Below, in pieces: positions 22,154-34,649 of a stretch of DNA of 64,000 nt. The notes beneath the pieces are model-generated. The model was given only the letters and a program-made list of their open reading frames with translations. It was not told the DNA's origin and made no database searches. This stretch comes from Mycocentrospora acerina (Eukaryota; Ascomycota; Dothideomycetes; Pleosporales): positions 1-64,000 of the forward strand of contig JAKUHH010000089.1 in NCBI GenBank assembly GCA_022701365.1, read 5' to 3'. The position numbers and the translations under genes were made by a program. Position 1 is the first letter of the stretch. Every line of letters starts with the position of its first letter.

Positions 22154-22756
22154 TTACTCATCATACCAGACCGCTCCACGTCTAGCAAGCTCCATGAATT
22201 TGCTCCTACTTCTTGTTTGCCAAATTGGCTCATTATTATAGCCAAGGAGGGACCAGATGCAATTGTTCTGCAAGTCTCGTTTCTGGTGTAGACAATAGGG
22301 TTCGAACCGCCTGATGCTGCTTCCCCACTGCAACGCTGCAAAGCTGTACAATTCACTGACAAACAATACGTTATAATTCTGAGGAGTATCGCCATAATCC
22401 TCGCTGTATTTGTAGCATATTCTACTCTCAAACAAGTCAATTTCTGCGACGTGATAACAGCCGTGCACCAAAACGCCAGGTAAAGCGACACGTATCAGGG
22501 CCTTTTCGAGATGTGGTAGGTGCCTCCGGTGTAAAATTTCGCTATAGTCCTCGCTATATTGGTAGCTTATTTTTTCCCCAACCAAGTCAATCTCTGCGAC
22601 ATGGTAGCAGCCGTGCATCAGAACGCCCGGTAAAGCGACACGTATCAGAGTCTCCTCGAGGTGCGGTAAGTGTCTCCGGTTTAGAATTTCGCCGTAACTG
22701 CCTGCATCTAGGAGACTATCGAGTGTCTCTACGTACTGTTCACGGTTATTCGTCAT
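22154..22756 (-). CDS. Small protein with tandem 50-residue duplication, unrecognised
   Basis: An intact reading frame of 200 codons plus TAA. The ATG at 22754-22756 is chosen because the longer frame opens with TTG. Residues of the type GEILNRRHLPHLEETLIRVA...LPGVLMHGCYHVAEIDL...YSEDY occur twice in direct succession and a third time in part. At DNA level the unit is 150 bp, with matching phrases starting at 22391, 22541 and 22691, so the duplication kept the frame. Conserved His, Cys and Glu positions (HLPHLE, HGCYHVAEIDL) could bind metal, but that is conjecture. There is no signal peptide or membrane segment. Its codon use and intact frame contrast with the decayed genes around it. The family is unknown to me. 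Confidence 0.55.
   Translation of the reverse strand: MTNNREQYVETLDSLLDAGSYGEILNRRHLPHLEETLIRVALPGVLMHGCYHVAEIDLVGEKISYQYSEDYSEILHRRHLPHLEKALIRVALPGVLVHGCYHVAEIDLFESRICYKYSEDYGDTPQNYNVLFVSELYSFAALQWGSSIRRFEPYCLHQKRDLQNNCIWSLLGYNNEPIWQTRSRSKFMELARRGAVWYDE
22391..22700. repeat. 150-bp in-frame tandem duplication
   Basis: Two units of 150 bp with about 90% identity by eye, and the start of a third (from 22691), lie inside the small gene. Most differences are single substitutions. Confidence 0.85.
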
Positions 22757-24594
22757 GTTCGTAGTAATCTGCAAAACTTCATTGTTAGAGTTACACTAAT
22801 CGCTGAAAGTACTGTTGCCTACCTCATTTAATGTTTACTTTATTTTCCTGCTTAGGAACTGTCAGTGAATTAAATGCAATTTAGTGTCAAGGAATAATTT
22901 TGAACTCTATAAAGATAATTGCGGTTAAATTATTGTTTCATTTCTTAACGAGGATAGGCACTGTTTTGGATGAATGCCATGACGCATATCCTTTAATGAC
23001 AACGATGAGTGCGACTGAACTTGAACACTTCAATTAGATTGATGTTTAAGATCATTTTCTCGAATTAAGAAAGGCAGGTACACCATCAATAATGGAGATG
23101 AGTGATTTTGTGATGATGATCACAAGTATTGTCGCAGGTTAGTCGTACCAATTTGTAGAGCCATGAGTGATTAGCAGATGGATCAGCACAAGCGACTCAT
23201 GGATAACGAAAGACTATCGTATCAAAGAACAACAATTTATATGGCGTTCAAAAGACTGTAGTGGTGATTTCAGTCGAATGATGTGATGAGCTGACTACTC
23301 ACGGTGCCCAATTCGCCTGTAGAAGCGGATTTTTTTAGCATGCAAGTGTCGCAGTGCCTTTGTACAAGGTTCAAACAACTTCCCACTCCTACTTCTATGT
23401 CAACATGACGGCTGATTGATCAAGTCATTCACCACAACAACCATTCTCACTGCTGTCCTGCATTCAACAATGAATTTTACTGACGTCCATATTATCAGAG
23501 TTCCGTCTTCTGGATAGCAGATGAAAGACAAACAAGGAAGGTATTATATTACACCAATTTAAGAGGTTAATTTTGCAATGTGTTTAGGCAAGGCCACAGA
23601 CCTGTAGTCTATTAGTACGTTTGCATACAGAGGATGTGTACTGTTTCATCCCATGATATATCTGGTGATACATCGTAACACCTTTTCAACTTGCAACGTG
23701 TAGTGAGATAGAACTGGGTCCTAGCAACTACCAGCTTAGGATGAATAGCAGATTGCATGTACACTTGTCGCGAGCGAGCCAAAATACGTGATCTGTTGCA
23801 GCTGCTGAATTTTTAACCTTACTCTTTTTTGTTAGCATACCTTTGTGTATTTTTATATGAAATTTTTCAATGGCTCGCACGCGATGGCAAGCTAGATTTA
23901 TAGTATTGCATTTGCCCTCTGATTGTACTGTTACCTTAGGGGTAGGCATAGTGTTCCAGTGCATTGTAACTTTACCAGATTATTGTTTAGAGTTTTTTTT
24001 TCAATTCTTTAGCTTATCTTAGTGAAAAAACTTTTCCATAGCCTTAGAGTTCTATATTTTTATTCTTAGAAATGCAGCCCTTCTAAATTAGCATGAAGGA
24101 TTTTTCATAACAATTGTTACAAAATAATCTCTGGATCAAAGACGCAAGCTTGATTCCACCACACGTCATTCTAGTCTACTTTTAGAGCTTTCTTTGACAT
24201 TAAGAAGAAAATCGTAGTTATACTTAACACTGTTGTCCAGCCATGGCAGCGAATGAAATATTACGCACCATGCGGTACATAATGACACGTACCTTGGGAG
24301 CCCTATTCTGCCGATGCTTGCAGTGAGTATCCTTTGCAATCTTCTTAAACAAAGTAGAGTTCTGCTTTACAAAGACTACGGCTTTTTTTATTTTAGTGTT
24401 GACTGCTCTAGGTTGTTGCAAAACAGATTAACGATACGAGACATGCATACAATGCTACCAACAAGACTCTAATAAGTCTGCAAAATACCGTTAACTGCGT
24501 TTTTGAGAAGAAGATTTATGCGGTTTCACAAGTTATCCTCTCCACGTTTGATGATATATCCTGGTAGAATCAAATTGGTCGCTAGCGATAAGAA
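22757..24594. other. Intergenic, about 1.8 kb
   Basis: No recognised gene. A minus-strand ATG frame at 23728-23964 (78 aa, MHWNTMPTPKVTVQSEGKCN) and a basic frame at 24224-24421 (no ATG start) may be relics of one protein, but nothing identifies them. Confidence 0.4.
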
Positions 24595-25898
24595 TTAGAA
24601 GGTGTCAAATTGTAGAATAGACGGATCAATTTTCAAAGCCCATCCGACCATAACACATAAAGGGAGCGTTAACACCACCAAACAGGCGCAGGAATGTATT
24701 GATTTTGACATTTCTATATTGAGATTCAAGTCTCTATCGTGACGGTGTGCAAAGATGCAAGCGGACTCGTACTCAGAAATTTCAAGAACTGCTGGTACGA
24801 TTAGGTAGCAGACATAGCTTGGCAACAGAAGCCGGAGGGTTAAGGTCGGAGTCATTGCGTCTACGAAATAGAAGCACGAACATAGTACCACCATGCTGGA
24901 AACAAATAGTATTGCCGCATTAGAAGCTTTTTCCACTAGTATTATCTTACCGACACTCATGTTCTCCAAGTTTGCTGAGTATGTAGCCTCTGAATTCAGC
25001 CAAGATTTCAGTTGTGTGGAGAGAAACTCAGCTACAGCTGGTGGAGCGTCAACATGAAAAATACGAGAGTGCCTGTCTTTTTTGGAATTTCCAACAACGT
25101 CGGCAATGATAGTCTTTATGCTATTCACTCTTAGTGTCCAAGATGTCTGCAGCACGCAAACGTAGATTGAGTGTGTTAGGAATAAAATAAATAATGCTAC
25201 AGCAGCAATTCGTGATGAGCGCATTTCTGCATCTGTGGTTAGATCTATTCAGATGTTAGCATACTTACTATCGGCGCACAGAGAAATGTGGCTCACCTAA
25301 GGAACTGAGATGATGCATGTACGGAAAAGACACAATACCTGTGCACATTGGAAGAATCGGGATGTACAACAATGCTGCAACTGTTGCCTGCCCGGGCTTA
25401 TACCCAAGGTAGCCACCGTGAACGGAACACACACTAATGAAGAGAAGGGACTTTATGCTTAGAAGACCTATTGTGATGTTTTGTGCGGCGTGTGTCTTGT
25501 CCCTGATAATAGCAACAACAAGAAGACACACGGAATCCCAATCTCTGTGACTATAAGTAAATCTGTACGTGATTATGTTCGAGCCTTTAAACATACAGAA
25601 GCAGGGTTTCAATAATTACTGCCACACAAGGATAATTGCTACTAGCAAGATGGTTTTCAGTTTCGGTGAGCGTATACTTTTGCACCACTGAAGCCGCAGC
25701 TATCGAAAACAACGCAACAACAAAGCGTATAGAGGGTGTGACTGAGGTTACAAACAAGATAAAACAAACACTAGAGAGAATGACAGATAAAAAACATAAA
25801 CTCCGGAACACAAGTGCTCTTTGCTGGCGCCATTGCCTGTAGTGCTTCAATAAATTTACAGGTATGAACATGACGATCAAAAAGCAGGAAGCAGACAA
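24595..25898 (-). pseudogene. Vacuolar Ca2+/H+ exchanger (CAX/VCX1 type), degenerate
   Basis: Three consecutive open segments (25898-25587, 25612-25268, 25224-24595) follow the order of a CAX antiporter, which loads Ca2+ into the vacuole against protons. Recognisable stretches are FVVALFSIAAASVVQKYTLTE (usual LNFLAIIPLAALLSFATEE); VVAIIRDKTHAAQNITIGLLS (usual ALRDGQIRVVQ.SMLGSILS); GYLGYKPGQATVAA (usual GGIRYKEQ.FN.TAA); SRIAAVALFILFLTHSIYVC (usual SRGTAVILLLLYI.YL.FQL); HRHDRDLNLNIEMSKSIHSC (usual YKDKVDLALGVALGSATQ); and LPLCVMVGWALKI. The two ion-binding repeats, normally GNAVE and GNAAEH, read RDWDSV and LEISEYES, so the transport site is gone. Several hydrophobic helices remain. Intron positions are unclear, and the start lies upstream of or near 25898. 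The protein stops after QFDTF, before the last helices. Confidence 0.75.
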
Positions 25899-27396
25899 AA
25901 GATTTTTAAGAACGATTGCTAGATACAGGATCTTAATCTTAACATTGTAGTCTAAGTGAAACTAATAGATAAGTTCTATCATTCTCAAGATCACATACCC
26001 TGCGCCAACAGCTGACATCAGATGCTGAGGACGCCCAAATTGATAAAATGAAATAAAAAGGGGAAATTTTTCTTCTTCATATTGTAATAAGATAAGGAAG
26101 GGAGAGGATAGGATTAGACTAGAAAGAGGAGAACTGATGATTGTATTACTACGTGCATACTACCTACAATATGGAGGAGGCAAGTGCGTGCTGAGTCACC
26201 GGCTAATGCCGCAACCAATCAGCATGTGGCGCCTTCATGGCGACCACCGCGGACATTTTGCAGAGACAACTGAAGGGTAAAAACCTGGGGCTTTTTGTTC
26301 TACATTGTGAGTGAATTTAAATATCAGCTTGCAGCAGTTCCTTAAGCTGGATATTTAAGCCAGCGGTGACTAAATGTACCATTGGAACGCCAACGCTGTG
26401 TGCAAATCCCCTGTTACATTATTTTCAAGGTCAGACGTCAAAGGTATTAAACTAGGTTCTAAAGATAATGCGCTTTCATAAGGAAAAATTTAAAGAACGA
26501 AAATAATTTAAAACTGCCATACAACAAGCTTATAACATTAAATGTTGTATTCTAGTTTTTAACCGTTTCTGGATAGATGAATGAATGCGCTAAGAATGGA
26601 CTTTTGCAGAGGTTCTATCCTGACATTTGCTTTAGAGTTATCTAAAAACATTCATCAATTCATCAAGTGGAAATTGATAATATTGCTAGGTGTCAAAACA
26701 TTGGCCTCGAGAAGGTGACATTCTGCAAGTCGCAATGATTTTGTTGTGTGTTTAAAAGATGCACTTCTTAAGTGAGATCAAAGTCTTTTCAACATTGATC
26801 AAAAGATGTTACAAAATTAATTAACTTTTACACAGCTGCTTCCCACTGCTGTTTCACCCTTGCACGCCTCCGCAATACGACTTTCCACATTTCCTCGCAA
26901 GAATCAATGTTCTGGACTTGCAAATAAGAGGGGCGTCAATCTTACAGGTTAATACATCTTTCAGTCCTTTGATTACTTGAAAGATGGGCTAGCTGGCGTC
27001 AGTTCATATCGGAACAAAGTGGCTAGCTGACAGTCATCAGTCTAATGATAAATGATGATAATGCGACTGAGATTAGGGCGATGATAGCCAGTTGTTCTAC
27101 TTAGAACTTATCCAGTAGGTGTGAAAAATGTGGCTTAGCACTTCATTTCGCACATTTCAATACGAAAGAGTCAAAGCTAAGAAGCGTGACATGTAAAGTA
27201 GTATCGTAAAATTATATCTCAAATTCAATTATGATCCAAACATCACAATTTAATAATTATCATCCAAGATGATTCTCAATGTCAAGACCTCTATAATGCA
27301 TAAAAATTTAATCATAAAGATTTTATTTGCGCAAAACATTTTCAAACGTCACCAGTAATATTAATTGCTTCTTTATAGATTTTGTTATAGCATTTA
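25899..27396. other. Intergenic with one family-2 repeat
   Basis: Contains the repeat at 26085-26270. Otherwise AT-rich sequence with no supported gene. Confidence 0.5.
26085..26270 (+). repeat. Family-2 dispersed repeat, + copy
   Basis: Purine tract (AAGGAAGGGAGAGGATAGG), then GATGATTGTATTACTACGTG, CAATATGGAGGAGGCAAGTG, and the core GCCGCAACCAATCAGCATGT with GGCGCCTTCATGGCGACCAC. This is the best-preserved copy. Confidence 0.8.
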
Positions 27397-28323
27397 ATGT
27401 ATGCATCCCAATCTCATCTTTCTCAAGCCTATTTGATAGTTGGCTTAGCGACTCTTGCCAGACGCTCTTCTGGTGGCAAAACTTGTTCTATTCAGAAGAA
27501 AAAAACACTATTTCATCTTCTCCAAGCCTACCCGGTCCGGATAATCTTATTACAGTCTATTTCAGCTTTTAATATCGCAAAACTTAATCTTTCCCTTAGG
27601 GGTATTCTGTCTAAAAAAGAGCGAAAACTGTACTTGAATCCAGTTCGTGATCTTATCTGGGATATCTCAGGGTTTGAAGAACTGTCGCAAGAAGGCCTCA
27701 AACTAATTTTGCTTAGTAACGACGTGCCAGCACTCGAACAGAGACTTCATGACACAAAGAGATATCTAGAAAAGTATAGAAACAACAGAAAACTTCAAAT
27801 CTATCTTATTAGGACGTTCCCAGTCCTCAATAAGACGGCGCAAACTCTTAACATGATGGTCAATTTCAATATCACCAGGAATATCAGTGAATCCCGGATG
27901 CGCACAGACGAATCTCATTTGTCCGCAGTGAGAGAGAATGCTCTGCTCTACACAGGTGAGGAAACATTTCTGATGGCATTCGGCGCTCCAGCAGTTGTCG
28001 CTGCGAAGTCTTTGAAGGGATCATGGTACAAGGCATTAAACATACCAGATAGAAATATCCGTCTCAGGTTCTACGTTCCCAGCTTGCTCAACAGGATCTT
28101 CAATCAAGTCACCATTTCCTACATGGATATTCCACGAATATCAGGATTCGGTAAGGCCCTACAACTTCGCGCATGGAAAAATCTGTACATGATAGGCTTG
28201 CGAAGGTTCCAACTCAAAGCAGGGTGTTTGACAGCCTCAGGTATTGTACAAGCTAGCTCACCCACACATAAACAAATACTAGTTCAATTTTTTCACCCGC
28301 TTCAATTCATACATCTGAATTGA
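27397..28323 (+). CDS. F-box-like uncharacterised fungal protein
   Basis: An intact 308-codon frame with a true ATG at 27397 and TGA stop. Residues about 70-150 (RGILSKKERKLYLNPVRDLI ... GLKLILLSNDVPALEQRLHD) resemble the region after the F-box in the large family of Dothideomycete F-box-like proteins (L...ER..YLNP.RDL..., G...LLG.D...L..RL). A classical F-box at the N-terminus is not evident, because residues 1-60 may be intronic or replaced by an upstream exon; TTATAG just before the ATG would serve as an acceptor. A possible intron near the end (28241-28282, GTATTG...ACTAG) would change the C-terminus. No signal peptide. A role in ubiquitin-ligase substrate selection would be inference only. 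Confidence 0.45.
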   Translation: MYASQSHLSQAYLIVGLATLARRSSGGKTCSIQKKKTLFHLLQAYPVRIILLQSISAFNIAKLNLSLRGILSKKERKLYLNPVRDLIWDISGFEELSQEGLKLILLSNDVPALEQRLHDTKRYLEKYRNNRKLQIYLIRTFPVLNKTAQTLNMMVNFNITRNISESRMRTDESHLSAVRENALLYTGEETFLMAFGAPAVVAAKSLKGSWYKALNIPDRNIRLRFYVPSLLNRIFNQVTISYMDIPRISGFGKALQLRAWKNLYMIGLRRFQLKAGCLTASGIVQASSPTHKQILVQFFHPLQFIHLN

Positions 28324-29862
28324 TACATTGATCACAATCTCTTACCCATGTAATACTTCCAGTAATAATGTTAAGGTCCTGTCTTAAGCAATAGAAAAAC
28401 AAGGATACTGAGAGAAAGAGCGGTTTTCAAGCTCTCGAAAATGCCGCATTAAGGTAAGTAGTGCCAGCAATTGGTTTCTAACCTGATAAATATAATCTTC
28501 TTCCTCTTGCTCATTGTGAAGAAGATATTGCGTGGGATTTCGCGCGATTCTTACGCTCTTTTAGGTTGTTTTCGGTATATACGTTCTTCGTCAATTAGGT
28601 TATTGCGTTATTAGTTTCTATGTTCTGTAAAGAAAAAGACTGTGTGTGCAATGAACAGGAAAAGAAAATCAGGATAAGATTGCAACAAGGGGAGATGGAA
28701 CGTTGTGAACAATCTGAATGCTTCCGTACTGAAAAACGTAAAATACTACACATTTTGGCCGACAGGAGAACCTGACTCAATTTTATTTGAGTTCACCACT
28801 GCATGTTAAGCATGACATCTGGGAATGACTATTCAATATCTGACCACCGCAAAGGAACGAAGAATAGCGGAACTGTCACCAAACGTTGCTGAACATATTG
28901 CTTCGTCAAACAGGTCCAACTTTGCCTAATTCAATTCTGAAAGACTCCATCAACTTTGTCTTACAGTTATGAATTTCGTCTACAGACTTCGCACTTCGCA
29001 CTTCTATTTCGTTTTGCTTGAATTCGTTAGATCATGCATCGTTCGTTCCTGTGTGACAAGACACCCCCCATGCCGAGACGCACCCATGCATTCGGTCTAT
29101 GCGAAAGTGATGTTCAGATAGAAGGGGCCTTATGCGATTATGAATAGCTACAGTTAATGAGCACTATTATAGTGATACAATCGTCATGGTGTGCGAAGTT
29201 GTTGAATTGCTGAGAGTGACGTTGTCTCGGCACAGGGAGTGTCTTGACAAACAGAGACGGACGCTATTGCTGTACACCAGAGTGTTCTTCTTGAATAAGC
29301 ACTGGGGCTCATGAAATATTTGGCGCTGGAAGTTCTGTACATCCACTGGGCACTTGGCAAGATCGGAAGGTATGTGGGTCGTATGACTCTAGAACAGCGT
29401 GACAGGAACAACAAAAGCCAGTGTTGATAATGTAGACCTTGGAACGGCGACGAGTCGATGGGTGTTCACGAGCTCGATTACTATAATCGATACCTTGTTC
29501 GCGGTATCTGCTCTGGCATTGGTGCGGTCGCTTGTTGACAGGAACTCTCTTGCTAGTGGCATGACCGCTGTGTGTACTCTTGTGAGGGTGAAAAAGGCTT
29601 TGCAAATAAGAGAACATTTTTTTGAGTTTCAATTTGATCCTATGTGTTTCCAGTTTATCGGATGTTTGCTTGAATCACAAAGTTCGAAATTGTGTACTAG
29701 TTCCGACGTAGGATATGAAGGTTTTAGGAGGGAACAGCTGGCAGAGTTTTATACTTCTACCAGGCAGTTAATTGAAAAATTATCTCTAGCCAAGCTTGGT
29801 ACGTGCTGTGGCCAAACTTAATGCTATGGTTCTTAGTCATCTTGTCTTGGCAAAGCTCAAGG
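28324..29862. other. Intergenic, about 1.5 kb up to the transposon nest
   Basis: Overlapping open frames on both strands between 29184 and 29821 (for example 29399-29821 plus, 29309-29632 minus) show no recognisable domain, and neither strand is favoured. A decayed gene is possible. Confidence 0.4.
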
Positions 29863-30201
29863 CTCATAATGTGGCTGCATGTCAGGTAACCATGAAAGTT
29901 AACCTCAGCTATCATAAACCTAGCTTTTTATAGCTAGCCGCGCTAAGACACTATTTTATAGTTGCATAAAAACAGTCTAATTAAAACTAGACTAAAAAGT
30001 TTTTCTGACACAGTTGCTTTATAGTTTTAAGTATATTACTATCTTAAATTATATTCTAAACACGTTTGCAATATAATGTCTTCCTTGTAATAAAATAAAT
30101 TTAATTTTAGTAATGCTTCTAGCTAAATTGCTCTAGAAAGTACTTTGTTAGATAAGAATTTACTTAACAATCCTTCTCTTAAGTCCTAAGAAAAAATTTC
30201 T

Positions 30202-33200
30202 ATGCCTTTTAAAGAATTAACACAGAGTCTAGAAAATAAGGCAGTAAGTAAAGCAGAATATATTATAAACACATTAGTAATATGTTTTTTTTAGTCTAGC
30301 GCCTTTCCTTTTATGTGTAGCAATAACAGAGGAACTCTTCTCTGTGCAGCTTAAATTAAGCATGTTTTATTATTGCTATTATACCTTACAACACTTAAAG
30401 GCAGTATTGCATATATTTTCTTAATTCCTATGCAAGATAATAGGACTTATCTAAGTCTAAATAAGGTAGTGTTAAGGATAATAAAGGTAAATATATTCTT
30501 AACGCATTCTAAACTATATGCTAATAACTTAGATCTATTATTTAAATTACACTATTTTTTTTAAAAACAACTAATAAAGTTACCTTACTTCTATAGCTAA
30601 GACTGTTTCTAATAGAAATTAGGTTGCAGTAGGCTAAAATATTGTAAATATGTTCTAAAAGGTGTTCTAATTATATCTTTATAATAAGGTAACTAAAGAT
30701 CTATAGAAAGAAATAAGAAGACTTTAAAATAGACTACTAGTCTTAAACAGAAACTATAGAAGAGATGCAACAAGGTTTAATATATATTTAAATAATATTT
30801 AGAATAAGTTTAATATTTTTTTAGCATCTTTATTAGAGTTTCTTTATAATTTAATAGAAGAGCTTGCCTTAGAGGAACTGCCTTATGTAGACCTATTTTA
30901 TGCTAGAAAAGAGTTCTAGTAAGTACTATTTTAGACATAACATGTTTAAAACATATTAAGAACATGTTAGAATTCTGCTAGCAATAGACTATACTTTATT
31001 AGTTATACTAGCTAGCAACTAGGTTAATAAAAAAGACTCTACTTCTATAAGAAGCTAGATTAAGATATTAATATTGCCTACCTTTCTTTGCTCTTTAAGT
31101 TAGGTCTGCCTAAGAATAATAAAGAAGAGTGCTTTGTTGTTAATATAAGCATAACAAGGTTAAAGCATTATAGTAGGTAAACTCTAAAAAGACATTCTAA
31201 ACATGTTTCTAATGTGTTCTAGATGTTAACTACTTGCAAGGTATAAGAAAACTTAAAATAGTTTCTTGCAAAGCTTTTTTTAAAGTTATTATTCTATAAG
31301 ATATAACATTATGTCCCTACTTTACTGTAATTATATTTAGAATACATTCTTAATTCCTTTACTGCCCTCTGTAATTATAGATAAAGAAAAGCATAATCTT
31401 CTCTTAGTGCTACGTCTAATACTAACTCTAGACCTAATATGTTATAAGTTTTAGATTAATGTGTTTAGAACATATTTCTAATATATTAAGCTTAATTTTT
31501 TAACTTACCTTAGCTTAAAATATTCCTTTCTCTGTATAAGTATTGTTTAGTTAATAATATAAATATTGCACTTACTAATAAAGACTAAATTTAGGCTATT
31601 ATATATTAAGAAAAGCTTATTTAGTTCTCTAATAGAGGAAGTATAGATAGCATTATATATAAGTAGAGGATAAGACAGAAAAATCTTAAGACAGTACATA
31701 CACAATCTAAACATATTCTTATTTTATTTTTTAACAATATTAAGTATACATATAGCACGTCTTACCTTTTAATAAAGACCTTGTAATTATGTGTTTTAAT
31801 ACTTAATAAGCTAAAATTTTATTTTAGCATAAGACTTTTTAAATAGACATGTCTTTTAAGAGGCTAAGAGATAAATAGGCTAAAATTCTAATTGCAATAT
31901 TCTTAAGAAAGCATAATAGATATAAGTAAAAGTCTAATGTATTCTAAATATATTCTAAATGTGTTAATAAAACATAGTAATTACTTTAGGTTGTATTATT
32001 ATAAATTTAGAAAATCTAGATATCTATTTTAAAGTTTTTTCTAGGTATTTTAATCTTGTAGCTTAGCTAGCTTAAAAGCTAGTTTATTAGTATTATATCT
32101 ATAGACATAGTTTTATTAGAACTACGCTTAATATAAGTAATAAGTATATAAAAGGTATATTTACAGAGCAAAACGCGTTTAGAATATATTCTTAATATGT
32201 TCTTATAGGTCTTAGACTGTATCTTTAGAGTATTAATCTAAAATACAGCTCTTAGCAACTCTAAATAATATTATATGTTTAATTTTGCTAAGTTTATTTC
32301 TATTAGAGTATTATAAAGGCTGTCTTAGATATTCCTTAGATAGAGACTTTAGTCTAGGGTTAAATAAGATCTCTTCTAAAAGCAAAGTTAAAGGAATATT
32401 ATATATCTATTTATAATAAAATTATAAGTATACTTTTTTAAAAGAAGATAATTTAAACATGTTACAAACGTGTTTAGCTAATAAATAATTAGCTAGTGCT
32501 GTTAATTAGGCAAAAGATAAGAAAAATAATATCTATACTGCTAGTATTGCACAGTGTTGCAGTCTTATGCCTCTTAAGATTTAGAAAAGACTTGCACCTA
32601 ATATAAATGCTGCTAAATAAGCTAGACAGAAGGGATACTGCACTAGGATTTAAATATCTCTATAAGTTATAATTAATAAGTATATATAGAACCTAAATAT
32701 GTTCTAAACATGTTTCTAATATATTTTAGTAGTAAATAAATAGATCTTTAAGATATCTAAGAATAGGCTACTAAAGAAAAGTATAGAATTTATTACTCTT
32801 ATAGAGGAGAATAAAGCGCAAGTATAAGATATAATCTTAACAGAAGATAAGAAAAGAGTAAGTTTAATATTTAAATTTTTAAAACTTACTAAATATATTT
32901 AGAATGTAAATAGAATATGTTAGACCTACTTATTATTCTTTATAAGAATAAGATATCTTCTAGCTCTAATCTTATCTTACTGCTAGTAAAGAGATTACAA
33001 TCTAAAGTAAAGAAAGTTCTAGTCTATTTAAATTTATTAAATTTACAGAGTAGAACTGTGCCTTAGTTAGCTTTAAAGTGCGTTGATTTAAATATATTTA
33101 TAACATGTTGCTAACATGTTCTTAGCTTAACTCCTCTTGTAGAATTAATAGTTAGGAGTTCTATATTAGATAAAGTTTCCTCTATAGAGTTAAAAGAAAG

Positions 33201-34300
33201 AAATAATAGAGCAGACTAGGAAGCACTTTAAATAAAGGTTTAAGAACTTAAATATTATAACAGAAGGCTGCGTTTAAAGAGGAGTAATTACATAAAAAAC
33301 TAAAATAAGATTAGATTGTAATCTAAATACGTTATAACTATTCTTAAAGGAGTCTAGCTTATAATTTAATTATTACTTGTCTTAAATCTTTTCTATAAAT
33401 ATGCAATGTGTCCTCTTTTTAATATCTACAACTTATTTGTTTCTTCTAATAAAAATAGGTAATAAATTACTTCTTGCCTATATATATTGCTATTATTATA
33501 TTATAAATATATTTCTAATATATTATAGCTAATTTACTAAAACTATAGCTCTCTGTCTACTCTTCTATTATTAATGCTAGAACTATTATTAGATTAAAAC
33601 AGTGTTAGATTTGTATTATATAGAGGAGAGATATTTTGTAGATATTACTAGAACAAAGATAATAAGGATTTATGCAAGGTAAAATAAGTTTAAAACAAGT
33701 TATAAGTATATTCTAACTAAGTAATAAAAAAAGGTTTTAGATTATAGAGCACTAGTCTACTATATTAAACATAACTATCTAGAATACCTGCTTTCTTTTG
33801 CTAAAATTAGTTATACTTCTAAAAGAAGTAAAAGATTAGATATTAGATTCTTTTAATAGCTTTTAGACAGTTCTTTTACTAATAACTTTAGAGACTATAT
33901 TTAGAATATAGTTACAACATGTTTAGCAGATTAATTAATACAAGATTAGAGTATTAACAAGGTTGCTTGCCCTAAAGAAGAAGATTTAATATAATTTTAA
34001 GTTTAAGAATAAGTTCTAAGCAAATCTTTAAGTAATTTACAAAAGAGAAAAAGATTATATTTTAAAGTAGAAGAATAAATACCTCTTCTATAAAAACCTC
34101 TATTAAATTTAAAAATATCTAAACCTCTATATAAATTAAATAATATCTTTTAAAAGCAAGTAAAAAGCTAAGTAAGAGCTACAGAATGTGTTTACAATAT
34201 ATTAGTAACATATTACAGCTAAACCTTAATGCCTATTATAAGATTCTGAAGGAGAAAGGTCTACCTCTTTTATATAATAACTATTAGCATAAAGGTATTT
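30202..34300 (+). pseudogene. Multi-intron gene of the 5.72-kb transposon (copy A), RIP-decayed
   Basis: An ATG at 30202 opens MPFKELTQSLENKA, ending exactly at a GTAAGT donor. Exons of about 95-330 bp then alternate with candidate introns: 30244-30294, 30487-30532, 30629-30688, 30919-30970, 31177-31222, 32155-32208, 32428-32477, 32680-32729, 32858-32923, 33078-33125, 33459-33528, 33679-33721 and 34172-34218. Exon frames look coding once TAA/TAG is read as Gln, for example 33126-33320 (LVELIVRSSILDKVSSIELK, then a coiled-coil stretch) and 33730-33895 (ALVYYIKHNYLEYLLSFAKI). No known transposase motif was recognised, so the function is unknown; by position it is the best candidate for the mobility protein. 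Copy B keeps most splice sites but its start codon is ATA. Confidence 0.6.
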
Positions 34301-34649
34301 TAGAATGTATATTTAAAGAAAGTTGTAATAAGAGATTATATTTTAAATTTTAAAATCTTATCTAGAAAGAACATGTTTATAACGCGTTATAAACTTGTTC
34401 TAGTGTTCTTTCTATTTCTTCTTAATGTCTTTTCTCTTATTCTTCCTTTTCTTTATTATCTTCTATATTATCCTCCTCTCTATTAACCTTTTCTTAAGAG
34501 GGCATATTAAAGAATTAAAGGCTCTAGCAGGAAGCAGCCTTATCTTCTGCAAATCTAAATTAGTAAGCTAAAATATATTACAAACATATTAAAAATGTGT
34601 TTTAAAGGATCTTATACTATAGACAGCTTAACTATTCTGTCTGCACATA

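Noticed and set aside
22300..22330. A tRNA gene from GGTTCGAACC
   Set aside because: No matching acceptor, D or anticodon arms, and the phrase lies inside a protein-coding frame.
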